From: Vibrio syngnathi | GTDB taxonomy: Bacteria; Pseudomonadota; Gammaproteobacteria; Enterobacterales; Vibrionaceae | Length of the DNA stretch: 64,000 bases | Direction: 5' to 3' | Assembly (NCBI RefSeq): GCF_002119525.1 | Contig: NZ_CP017916.1 | Span: forward strand, 2,728,001 to 2,792,000 | Shown: positions 9,296 through 16,815 of the stretch, piece by piece | How positions within the stretch are numbered: position 1 is the stretch's first letter | How the letters are laid out: every line of letters starts with the position of its first letter | Made by a program: the position numbers and the translations under genes | Notes under the pieces: generated by a model | Databases searched by the model: none | What the model was told of the DNA's origin: nothing | What the model saw: the letters and a program-made list of their open reading frames with translations, nothing else

Positions 9296-9355
9296 ATCCT
9301 CTTAAATCACTAAAAGAATGATTGAAAGGCGTACTGGATCTACGTTATTGGGCAA

Positions 9356-9396
9356 TACTTCAAGGAAGGCAGATAGCTGGAAGTAAGTGTTTTTTT
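9356..9396 (+). promoter_or_regulatory. Possible hairpin with T tract in the arcA leader
   Basis: TACTTC (9356-9361) pairs with GAAGTA (9380-9385), and CAG/CTG can stack inside. Seven T follow at 9390-9396. This resembles a weak intrinsic terminator about 100 bases before the arcA start. The stem is short and bulged, so it may be chance. Confidence 0.25.
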
Positions 9397-9498
9397 GAAA
9401 ACTTTAAGTTATCATCAAAAATACATTACCTGTATGTTATGTTTTGCCTAGAATTTATTCTATTAGCACAGTTTCGTCACAAATTTAGGTACCGCCAA

Positions 9499-10215
9499 AT
9501 GCAAACCCCGCAGATTCTTATCGTTGAAGATGAGCAAGTAACTCGTAACACTCTAAAGAGTATTTTTGAAGCAGAGGGATATGCTGTTTTTGAGGCTAGC
9601 GACGGTGAAGAGATGCACCAAGTGCTATCTGACAATCAAGTTAACCTTGTAATTATGGACATCAACCTTCCAGGTAAGAATGGCCTACTACTTGCGCGTG
9701 AACTGCGTGAGCAAGCAAATGTAGCGCTTATGTTCTTAACTGGTCGTGATAATGAAGTTGATAAGATCCTTGGCCTAGAGATCGGCGCAGATGACTACAT
9801 CACTAAGCCTTTCAACCCTCGTGAACTGACTATTCGTGCACGTAACCTTCTTAACCGTTCAATGAGCACAAGCTCTGTTCAAGAAGAAAAGCGTAGCGTT
9901 GAGAAGTACGAGTTCAATGGTTGGGTACTAGATATCAACAGTCGTTCTCTGGTTAGCCCAGATGGCGAAGGCTACAAGCTACCTCGTTCAGAGTTCCGTG
10001 CTCTACTTCACTTCTGTGAGAACCCAGGTAAGATCCAAACACGTGCAGACCTTCTTAAGAAGATGACTGGCCGTGAGCTTAAGCCACACGATCGTACTGT
10101 AGACGTAACAATCCGTCGTATTCGTAAGCACTTTGAATCTGTTTCTGGTACGCCAGAAATCATCGCGACGATTCACGGTGAAGGCTACCGCTTTTGTGGT
10201 GACCTAGAAGACTAA
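9499..10215 (+). CDS. arcA: Aerobic respiration response regulator ArcA
   Basis: Two-component response regulator that, once phosphorylated by ArcB, represses respiratory and TCA-cycle genes when the quinone pool is reduced. 238 residues: receiver domain with acidic residues in VEDEQ, phospho-accepting Asp54 in VIMDINLPG, Thr in FLTGRD and Lys in YITKPF. An OmpR/PhoB winged helix follows, ending at the E. coli-like [13 protein letters not shown] use the ATG at 9499-9501 ([13 protein letters not shown]); an in-frame extension to 9322 adds 59 residues unlike the family. Its partner arcB lies 650 bases away, convergent. Confidence 0.98.
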   Translation: MQTPQILIVEDEQVTRNTLKSIFEAEGYAVFEASDGEEMHQVLSDNQVNLVIMDINLPGKNGLLLARELREQANVALMFLTGRDNEVDKILGLEIGADDYITKPFNPRELTIRARNLLNRSMSTSSVQEEKRSVEKYEFNGWVLDINSRSLVSPDGEGYKLPRSEFRALLHFCENPGKIQTRADLLKKMTGRELKPHDRTVDVTIRRIRKHFESVSGTPEIIATIHGEGYRFCGDLED

Positions 10216-10221
10216 TTCGAT

Positions 10222-10340
10222 TCGCGCTTCTGGCCGTTTAGTTCTTGCCGTCGATTAGCACTTCTAAACCGATAGCACTTCTAACCAGTTAGCACTTCTA
10301 ACCAGTTAGTACTTATAAACAGTTAGTACTTCTAGCAATC
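10222..10340. repeat. Tandem array, 17-bp unit, about 7 copies
   Basis: Starting 7 bases after the arcA stop, the sequence repeats with a 17-base period: units at 10222, 10239, 10256, 10273, 10290, 10307 and 10324. Units 4 and 5 are identical (TAGCACTTCTAACCAGT); the next two differ at a few positions, and the outer ones are increasingly degenerate. No frame or RNA motif explains it. It ends about 20 bases before the terminator and so would lie in the arcA 3' untranslated region. Confidence 0.9.
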
Positions 10341-10361
10341 GAAGCGTGATCAATCGTTATT

Positions 10362-10396
10362 AAAAAGGGAGAATGCCAACGCATTCTCCCTTTTTT
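10362..10396. terminator. Bidirectional terminator after arcA
   Basis: The 15-base stem AAAAAGGGAGAATGC (10362-10376) pairs with its complement at 10381-10395 over a 4-base loop. A and T runs at the two ends allow termination of arcA (+) and of the lipoprotein gene (-). Confidence 0.92.
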
Positions 10397-10419
10397 ATTG
10401 TTCATTGTTCGCTAAGGTT

Positions 10420-10863
10420 TTAGTAAACCGTATCTACCTTAACGTCTTTCTCGACTAACCACTTCACGGTTTCGCCATCTTTGAGTTCAATCGCAACATC
10501 AACAGGCTTATCACTGTCGATCTCTAACTGCCATACAAAAGCAACTTCCCACTGCGTTTCACTGTGTGTTCTTAAATCTAGATCGTCAGCTGTTACCAAC
10601 AAGGTATCTGCACCCTGTTTAACCGTCACACTCTCAACCGCAAGTGTTGCTGGTAATTGTGAGTCAGATTCTAGGTAGATAGCACCATGTAGAGTCTTAT
10701 CTTGAGCCTCCCCAATCGTAGGCATTTTGTTGTGCCACAGGTTGCTTTTCATTGTGACTGTCGCTGCAGATACTTCTACTTGATTGTCTTGCTGCCATTC
10801 AACTTGTGGTGCAGAACAACCCGCTAATGCCACAACGCATGCGGCGAATGCTAATTTTTTCAT
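10420..10863 (-). CDS. Putative lipoprotein of unknown function
   Basis: 147 residues. The N-terminus MKKLAFAACVVALAGCSAP has a lipobox (LAGC) with the acylated cysteine at residue 16, so the protein should be anchored in the inner or outer membrane. The mature part is rich in beta-forming segments and acidic residues, with no motif I recognise. It begins 7 bases after the arcB stop and probably forms an operon with arcB, ending at the shared terminator at 10362-10396. A role in Arc signalling is possible by position only. Confidence 0.85.
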   Translation of the reverse strand: MKKLAFAACVVALAGCSAPQVEWQQDNQVEVSAATVTMKSNLWHNKMPTIGEAQDKTLHGAIYLESDSQLPATLAVESVTVKQGADTLLVTADDLDLRTHSETQWEVAFVWQLEIDSDKPVDVAIELKDGETVKWLVEKDVKVDTVY

Positions 10864-10870
10864 TATTCTT

Positions 10871-13258
10871 CTACCTTTGATTTAACCAACTCTTTAAGAC
10901 TTCAATATCATTTTGGTATTCGTTATTTATTTCATCAACCCAATCTGAAATGTTCTCCCACCACGCAGGCATATCTGGAGATTGAGCTTTCTGAGCAACT
11001 TGCTGTATGCGTTTCAGGCCAATGGAACCTGCTGCACCTTTAATCTTGTGTGCCTCAGAAACGATACTGTCTTGATCTTTCGCAACCATATTGGAATTCA
11101 ATATTTCCATATATTCCGGCATCATATTTTCAAACATCACGATGCTATCCAAAACAGGTTTCGACCCGACAATGTCAACATAAGACTCTAGCATATCAAT
11201 ATCAAGCAAAGTGGTATCAATCGTTGAAAGAGCCGGCTTACTCGCTGTTACTTTCTCAACACCTGCTACTTTTTCAACATCCTTCACTGTATCAATACCC
11301 TCGGCTTTCTCAATAATCTCTGGGGCATCCTCAATCAACTCGCTGATGACATCCTGAATTGCACGAACCGACAGTGGTTTACTGATCGCTTCATCCATGC
11401 CTTTCTGGAAATACTCTTGCTTATTGTTTAGTACATTCGCGGTTAATGCCACCAAAGGTGGCAATTGGCTATATTTCTCGCGGTAGTATTGGGCTATGTC
11501 GAAACCGGTCATATCTGGTAACTGGATATCCAGTAATACCAAGTCATAATCTTTCGGATTGAAAACGATTTGTGCCTCTTTACCCGTCATTACGACTGTC
11601 ACTTCATGCCCTAGGCTTTCAAGTAAAGAACGAGCTACTGTGATATTAAGCTCAATGTCTTCGACCATGAAAATCTTAAGGTTGGACTGCTTTCTTGGCG
11701 TTTTGATCAAAGCCTGAGTATCGTGATTAACTGGAACTCGAATCGAAACCGTAAAGGTGCTACCAAAACCCTCTTCACTGGTGACTTCAATGTGACCATC
11801 CATCATATTGATAAGCTGTTGAGATACAGCAAGACCAATTCCGGTACCGACAGCGTGTAAATTGTCTGTTCCCGATTTCACCTGATAGTACATCGCGAAG
11901 ATCTTCTCGATTTCACTTTCAGGGATACCAATCCCGGTATCTTCTACTTCCATCGTGATGTTGGCAAAATCGCCATCAATTTCAGCGCTGACCGTCATCA
12001 CGACACCACCATCTTTGGTGAACTTCATCGCGTTGCTTACAAGATTCCACAATACCTGTCTAAGACGAGTACCATCCACCTCAACTGCAGATGGGAGATC
12101 GGACAATCTTTCTAGATCAAACCTCAACCCTTTCTGCTCTGCCATTAACGCAGAAATGCTTTCGATCTCAACAACGAAATCTTCAAAATTGATAGGGGTT
12201 GGGAATAGCTCAAGCTTACGGCGGTCGAACTTATCCATGTCGATAATATCGTTAAAGATATTACCCAATGTTACCGCGCTCACCTTGATGGTTTGCATCT
12301 GCTTACGCTGCTCGGTCGTCAGCTGGCTATCCAATAACATGCGGCTCAAGCCGATGATGCCATTGAGCGGTGTTCTTAGCTCGTGGCTAATGGTTGAGAT
12401 AAAGGTGGTCTTATCGCGACTGGCTTTCTCTAGTGATTCTTGGTGCTCTTTACGCTCGGTAATATCACGACCAAAACCAACCAAGCCAAGGTGGCGACCA
12501 TCTTTACTGTAGAAAGGGACTTTACGCAGTTCGAAGTAACTCTTACGTCCGTCAGGGTATTCTAGCCATTGATCATAGGTCAGCGCTTGGTTGTCAGCAA
12601 AGACTTTCTTATCTGTTTCAACAACTTGCTGGGCTACCTCTTTGCTGTAGACATCCCAAGGAGTCAAACCAACTAGCTCTTTTTCTGTTTTGCCCGTGAG
12701 TTCTTCAACCGCTCGGTTACAACCAGAAAACACCCCATCTTCATTACGATAATAAATGAGGTCAGGCGAGGCATCGATAAACGAACGCAACAGCGCCGTA
12801 CGTTCTGCTAATTCAAGCTGAGTTCGCTCACGCTGAAACACTTCGTTCTCAAGATCATGCATTGCTTCTGCACGCGCTTCTTCTGCTTTTTCACGATCTT
12901 CAATTTCTTGATTGAGCTTTTCGATATTGAGTTGCAGTTTATTGTTGAGTTCTTGATCTCGCTCTCGCATGTCACCCAGCTTAGAGACCAATTTAGCCAA
13001 CCTTTGGCGAGACTCTTCCAGTTGATCGACCACGACTGAGAGAAAATAGACCGCCCAAGGTGTGATCACTAAACCGAAGAAAACCGAACGGACAATGTCG
13101 ATATCATCAACATTACCTTTGAGTGCGAGGGTGATACCGACTTGTACAACAACAGCAAGGGCAACAAGCGCTAGGGCGAGTAAGATAGAAAAGCGGACAA
13201 TCCCCAATTTTACGAGCAGATCCACGTAATACTGGGCAAGATTTTTCATGGGTTTCAT
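10871..13258 (-). CDS. arcB: Tripartite sensor kinase ArcB
   Basis: Membrane sensor of quinone redox state that phosphorylates ArcA. 795 residues in order: two transmembrane helices (about 22-45 and 58-78), a coiled coil (about 78-150), a PAS domain (about 155-270), a histidine kinase with His292 in SHELRTPL, an ATPase domain (VEDTGIGIP, GTGIGLA), a receiver with Asp577 in LVLLDIQLP, and a C-terminal phosphotransfer domain with His737 in SEAHKIKGAAGS. His292 is at the same number as in E. coli. The linker before the last domain (about 643-680) is longer and carries a VEKVAGVEKV duplication. GGAG before the ATG supports the start. Confidence 0.98.
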   Translation of the reverse strand: MKPMKNLAQYYVDLLVKLGIVRFSILLALALVALAVVVQVGITLALKGNVDDIDIVRSVFFGLVITPWAVYFLSVVVDQLEESRQRLAKLVSKLGDMRERDQELNNKLQLNIEKLNQEIEDREKAEEARAEAMHDLENEVFQRERTQLELAERTALLRSFIDASPDLIYYRNEDGVFSGCNRAVEELTGKTEKELVGLTPWDVYSKEVAQQVVETDKKVFADNQALTYDQWLEYPDGRKSYFELRKVPFYSKDGRHLGLVGFGRDITERKEHQESLEKASRDKTTFISTISHELRTPLNGIIGLSRMLLDSQLTTEQRKQMQTIKVSAVTLGNIFNDIIDMDKFDRRKLELFPTPINFEDFVVEIESISALMAEQKGLRFDLERLSDLPSAVEVDGTRLRQVLWNLVSNAMKFTKDGGVVMTVSAEIDGDFANITMEVEDTGIGIPESEIEKIFAMYYQVKSGTDNLHAVGTGIGLAVSQQLINMMDGHIEVTSEEGFGSTFTVSIRVPVNHDTQALIKTPRKQSNLKIFMVEDIELNITVARSLLESLGHEVTVVMTGKEAQIVFNPKDYDLVLLDIQLPDMTGFDIAQYYREKYSQLPPLVALTANVLNNKQEYFQKGMDEAISKPLSVRAIQDVISELIEDAPEIIEKAEGIDTVKDVEKVAGVEKVTASKPALSTIDTTLLDIDMLESYVDIVGSKPVLDSIVMFENMMPEYMEILNSNMVAKDQDSIVSEAHKIKGAAGSIGLKRIQQVAQKAQSPDMPAWWENISDWVDEINNEYQNDIEVLKSWLNQR

Positions 13259-13364
13259 TTAGCGCTCCACGCGATAAGACTAGCAACATTCTACCCTGTT
13301 TGAAGATAGTAGGTAAGCTAGCTACATCACACGCAGCAAGAGATTCGCGGTAATATCGAAGGTT

Positions 13365-13444
13365 AATCAACCAATATTAATACTAACCAAGCAATATCAA
13401 TACTAGCCAAGCCACATAAATATTAACCAAGTAATATAAATGCT
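13365..13444. repeat. Tandem array, 20-bp unit, 4 copies
   Basis: Four units of exactly 20 bases start at 13365, 13385, 13405 and 13425; the second reads AACCAAGCAATATCAATACT. Copies share the CCAA...ATA(C/T)T skeleton and differ at several positions. The array sits between the diguanylate cyclase stop and the arcB start, both on the minus strand, so it may lie in the arcB leader or promoter. Confidence 0.85.
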
Positions 13445-13488
13445 AAATAAGACAAAGACGGAGTCACTAAGTTACCCATTCTATAAAG

Positions 13489-15240
13489 TTAGTGAATAGA
13501 GTATGGATGCACTATCGAACGATTTCGACCATCAGATTTCGCTTGATACAACGCACTGTCAGCCAAGGCAACAGCAGACTCCATTTCGTCATCAGGTGTT
13601 GGTATATAAGAGACAATACCAATACTCACCGTGATGGAGTCAGACACTGTAGACTTCTCATGAGCGAGTCCTAGTTTTTGTACTTCATCATGAATTCGAC
13701 GAGCGACCATAAGCGCACCTTCTGTGGTTGTGTTTGGGAGAATAAAGCCAAACTCTTCACCACCGTATCGAGCCACGCAATCCGAAGAGCGATTCAACAC
13801 CTGCTTAAAGGCTTGTGAAACCTGAATCAAAGCATCGTCACCTTGTTGGTGTCCATAGAAATCGTTATAGCCTTTAAAGAAGTCGATGTCACACAGCATA
13901 ATCGTCAACGGCAATTTCTCACGCACATGATGATGCCACAATGTAGACAGCTGCTCATCGAAGCGACGTCGATTGGATACCTGAGTTAAACTATCCATAA
14001 AACTGAGGCGCTCAAGCTCTAAATTGGCTTCTTCAAGTTTCTGCTCGGCGAGGTAACGTTCTGTGATATCACGTGCCATGATCAATACACCATTAGTGCT
14101 CGATGCAGGGTCTCTAAAAGGCGACTTCACTACATCATACCAAGTAAACTCTCCATCACTTGAAACCAGTTTGTCGATGTAACGCAACGAGTTACCTTGA
14201 TGAAGCACTTGGTGATCACTCTCTGAGACGCGCATATAAATGCTATTTGGTACTACGTCTTGTAGACGTTTACCCACTAAGTCACTGACTTCAGAAATCC
14301 CCAATGCCGCCACAAATGGCTTATTACACGCCTGGTAAACCATATTTTCGTTGAAGATACCAATCGAGTCAGGGCTCGCTTCCAAGATGTTTTGTAAAAT
14401 GGTGTCACGTTGTGCAAGTGCAACTTCAGTATCTTTACGCTTTTCCATTTCCCCACGCAGTTGTTGCTGCATGTCATGCCAATCCGTCACATCGTGACTT
14501 ATCGAGAGCGTACCTATGGTTTCCCCACTTTGCGAGAGCAAAACACTTTGATAGGTTTCAAGGAGACACCCCTTACCATCTTGGTCTGTGGTCCATGAGC
14601 GCTCACTGACACGACCTTTTAAGGCACCACTAGACACACTTAAAGTGCCCTCTTCAGGGCGACCATGCCAAAACTTTTTAAACGCACGATTACTCGCGAC
14701 CAATTCACCCTTTTGATCGATGACATAGACCAACTCAGATAAAGAATCCAAAGCGGTACGAGCAACATTGAGATCACGAACCTCTTGGGAAATCTCTTCG
14801 TTGGTACTTTTATAAGGGGAAGCATGTATCATCCAAGCCTTTCTACTTCTAAAGCGGATCTTACGACCCACCAAGTTGATCTTAAAAGATTCAAATTCAG
14901 AAAGAACCCAGGACGAGAGATACTCAAACGTTCGAGAGTTGATGTGATCAGTGAGGTAATGACAAAAACTATTCTCAGCTTCCACTGTTGGAAAACGAAA
15001 GTGAGTACCGATTTGGCGGATACCAAGCAACTGCATGGCTTGGCGATTGGCGTACAAGATCTCGCCACTTCGGATGTCAACAAAATAAAGAGGTGAAGGC
15101 GTAGCGAGAAGAAGCTGTTCAATATATGACTGGTAACGTAAATAAATATGCCAACAGATGAGACCTATCAGCAATAGAACAACGATATATATACCGTAGC
15201 CATACGCCCTATCCCATAACCAAGTCATTACCAGTTCCAT
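13489..15240 (-). CDS. Membrane PAS-GGDEF diguanylate cyclase
   Basis: Makes the second messenger cyclic di-GMP from two GTP. 583 residues: one N-terminal transmembrane helix (about 13-33), three PAS-like segments (about 40-145, 160-255 and 275-400), a short helical linker, then a GGDEF domain (about 412-580). The active-site motif is intact as RYGGEEF (GGEEF at 493-497), with the metal aspartate in LCDIDFFKGYND. An RxxD inhibitory site (Arg484-Asp487) lies five residues before it, so product feedback is likely. There is no EAL or HD-GYP domain. The signal sensed by the PAS domains is unknown. It is upstream of arcB on the same strand, but 230 bases apart. Confidence 0.95.
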   Translation of the reverse strand: MELVMTWLWDRAYGYGIYIVVLLLIGLICWHIYLRYQSYIEQLLLATPSPLYFVDIRSGEILYANRQAMQLLGIRQIGTHFRFPTVEAENSFCHYLTDHINSRTFEYLSSWVLSEFESFKINLVGRKIRFRSRKAWMIHASPYKSTNEEISQEVRDLNVARTALDSLSELVYVIDQKGELVASNRAFKKFWHGRPEEGTLSVSSGALKGRVSERSWTTDQDGKGCLLETYQSVLLSQSGETIGTLSISHDVTDWHDMQQQLRGEMEKRKDTEVALAQRDTILQNILEASPDSIGIFNENMVYQACNKPFVAALGISEVSDLVGKRLQDVVPNSIYMRVSESDHQVLHQGNSLRYIDKLVSSDGEFTWYDVVKSPFRDPASSTNGVLIMARDITERYLAEQKLEEANLELERLSFMDSLTQVSNRRRFDEQLSTLWHHHVREKLPLTIMLCDIDFFKGYNDFYGHQQGDDALIQVSQAFKQVLNRSSDCVARYGGEEFGFILPNTTTEGALMVARRIHDEVQKLGLAHEKSTVSDSITVSIGIVSYIPTPDDEMESAVALADSALYQAKSDGRNRSIVHPYSIH

Positions 15241-15332
15241 CTGCTCTCAATCTATACTTATAAATTCTGTGAGGGAAATGTTACCACTATTTGTTGGTTT
15301 TATCTGCTGTTACCTACAGTCACCCATCCCTA

Positions 15333-16286
15333 TCAATTGGTCGCCTTTAAAACAGGTTGCGTGTACTCGAATGCAAAGCCTGTTTTAATGCCTTGTGCGC
15401 CGGTTTTATCAAGCGAACGACCAATCTCAGTCATCGCCAACCAACGGTTCTCACACCATAAAGGGGAGAGTAGTGTCGGGCGTCTCGCCGCAGAAGAGAC
15501 ACGATGATAAACCACGTCCGCTGGTGTGCGTTGAATGATCTCACTCGCGATATCAATGTACTCCTCAAGGCTTGGTGCTTCTAGCTTTCCTGCCTTCCAG
15601 GCTTTAGCCATGGTACTGCCTTCAACAATATGAAGCCCGTGAAGCTTGATACCATCAGTGCCAGCTGCTAATACCTTCTCTAGAGTTTCAAGGTTATCCG
15701 CTTTGGTTTCTTTGGGCAGGCCGACAATAAGGTGAGTACATACCTTGATTCCTAAAGCACGTGCGCGCTGGGTGATCGTTTCATACACAGTGAAATCGTG
15801 TCCGCGGTTAATTCGCTTGAGGGTTTTATCATTGGCCGTTTGCAGGCCGAGCTCTAGCCAAATTTCGTAGCCTTGCTTAACGTACTCCGCGAGCAGATCG
15901 AGTACCGCATCAGGTACGCAGTCTGGCCTAGTGCCAACACAAAGGCCGACAATCTCTGCACCGGGTGCTTTTAGAGCCTCTTCATACATATTCTTGAGTA
16001 CCTGCACCTCAGCATAAGTACTGGTGTACGCCTGAAAATAAGCAAGATACTTCTTGGCACGAGCGATTTCACCCGCACGAGCAGTTAATTGATCAGCAAT
16101 ACTTTGAACTTGAGTTTGTTCATCGGCAAAAGAAGCGACGTTGCAGAAGGTACAACCGCCACGGCCAATTGTCCCGTCTCGGTTTGGGCAACTAAACCCA
16201 CCGTGAAGTGTCAGCTTGTGAACCTTCTCGCCATAACGACGTTGGAGATCTTGGCCGATAGTATTAACTAACTCGTGTAATTGCAT
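15333..16286 (-). CDS. yhcC: Radical SAM protein of the YhcC family
   Basis: A radical-SAM enzyme whose substrate is not established. From the ATG at 16284-16286 it is 317 residues and closely resembles E. coli YhcC from the first residue (MQLHELVNTIG, then HKLTLHGGFSCPNRDG, GGCTFCNVASFADE). The iron-sulfur cysteines are in the SCPNRDG and GGCTFC segments. Later blocks GLCVGTRPDCVPDAVLD, LELGLQT and HLIVGLP follow the family pattern. A frame 39 codons longer lacks similarity. It is divergent from gltB1, the same arrangement as in E. coli, where yhcC faces gltBD. Confidence 0.93.
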   Translation of the reverse strand: MQLHELVNTIGQDLQRRYGEKVHKLTLHGGFSCPNRDGTIGRGGCTFCNVASFADEQTQVQSIADQLTARAGEIARAKKYLAYFQAYTSTYAEVQVLKNMYEEALKAPGAEIVGLCVGTRPDCVPDAVLDLLAEYVKQGYEIWLELGLQTANDKTLKRINRGHDFTVYETITQRARALGIKVCTHLIVGLPKETKADNLETLEKVLAAGTDGIKLHGLHIVEGSTMAKAWKAGKLEAPSLEEYIDIASEIIQRTPADVVYHRVSSAARRPTLLSPLWCENRWLAMTEIGRSLDKTGAQGIKTGFAFEYTQPVLKATN

Positions 16287-16437
16287 ATTTTCAAAGCACT
16301 CAAGTAAATAAGAATGAATATCAGTCTTTTTTGAAAAAAAATTACATCCCTGCAAAATTCGACCAATTAGTTTACGCAAGGATTTTTGCGAGCAACCTAT
16401 CAAATATCAATAAACATGCAAAAAATAAGCTCTATTT

Positions 16438-16462
16438 GCCTAATGTTGCACATTTGTTAGGC
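16438..16462. promoter_or_regulatory. 25-base inverted repeat upstream of gltB1
   Basis: GCCTAA (16438-16443) and TTAGGC (16457-16462) are perfect arms around a 13-base centre. This symmetry suggests an operator serving yhcC or gltB1; no binding protein can be named. A second weaker pair, TATTGGC (16552-16558) and GCCAATA (16591-16597), lies further down. Confidence 0.35.
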
Positions 16463-16628
16463 ATTAAATTCAAAACAAAACGAAAAAAATGGTCTACATC
16501 GGTTAACTTTCATTGCAATTCGCCTAGACAAAATTGTAGGATACTTACACATATTGGCTATTTCTGAGTGTTTACTTACATCGAAAACTTGCCAATAAGT
16601 CGGTGATGTCCATACCCCACCTATATAA

Positions 16629-16737
16629 ACCACTAGTTTGTGGTCAAAAATAAACGGATATCACTAAGGATTGTTTTTCTCGCAATACTTTTCCTGCGAG
16701 ATACGGAAAGGATTCAAACCGCCAGCATAGGCAGGTT
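16629..16737 (+). promoter_or_regulatory. Structured leader of the first glutamate synthase operon
   Basis: Three hairpins occur in a row before gltB1: ACCAC/GTGGT (16629-16644), CTCGCA/TGCGAG (16679-16700) and an AAACC/GGTTT stem extended by CC/GG (16716-16737). The gap from 16287 to 16815 is 529 bases and holds no gene. A promoter TTGTGG-N17-TCACTA near 16638-16667 would leave the last two hairpins in the transcript. None has a T tract, so they are not plain terminators, and I cannot match them to a known riboswitch. Confidence 0.35.
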
Positions 16738-16815
16738 TAGACCCATAAATATAAAAGGACAAGGCTAACTTTATACAAAGAAGTTGCGCCTAGATTTAAC
16801 TGGAAGGATGTATCT

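Noticed and set aside
9322..9498. N-terminal extension of ArcA
   Set aside because: The 59 extra residues are unlike any ArcA; the conserved protein starts at 9499, and the DNA contains leader features.
10222..10340. CRISPR array
   Set aside because: The units are contiguous with no spacers, too short, and there are no cas genes.
12857..13039. Plus-strand frame inside arcB and similar long frames within secA, carB, gltB and lpxC
   Set aside because: They lie antisense or out of frame within strongly conserved genes, have no ribosome binding site, and give low-complexity or implausible proteins.
16287..16403. Longer YhcC start
   Set aside because: The extra 39 residues have no family similarity; MQLHELVN at 16286 matches E. 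coli YhcC.
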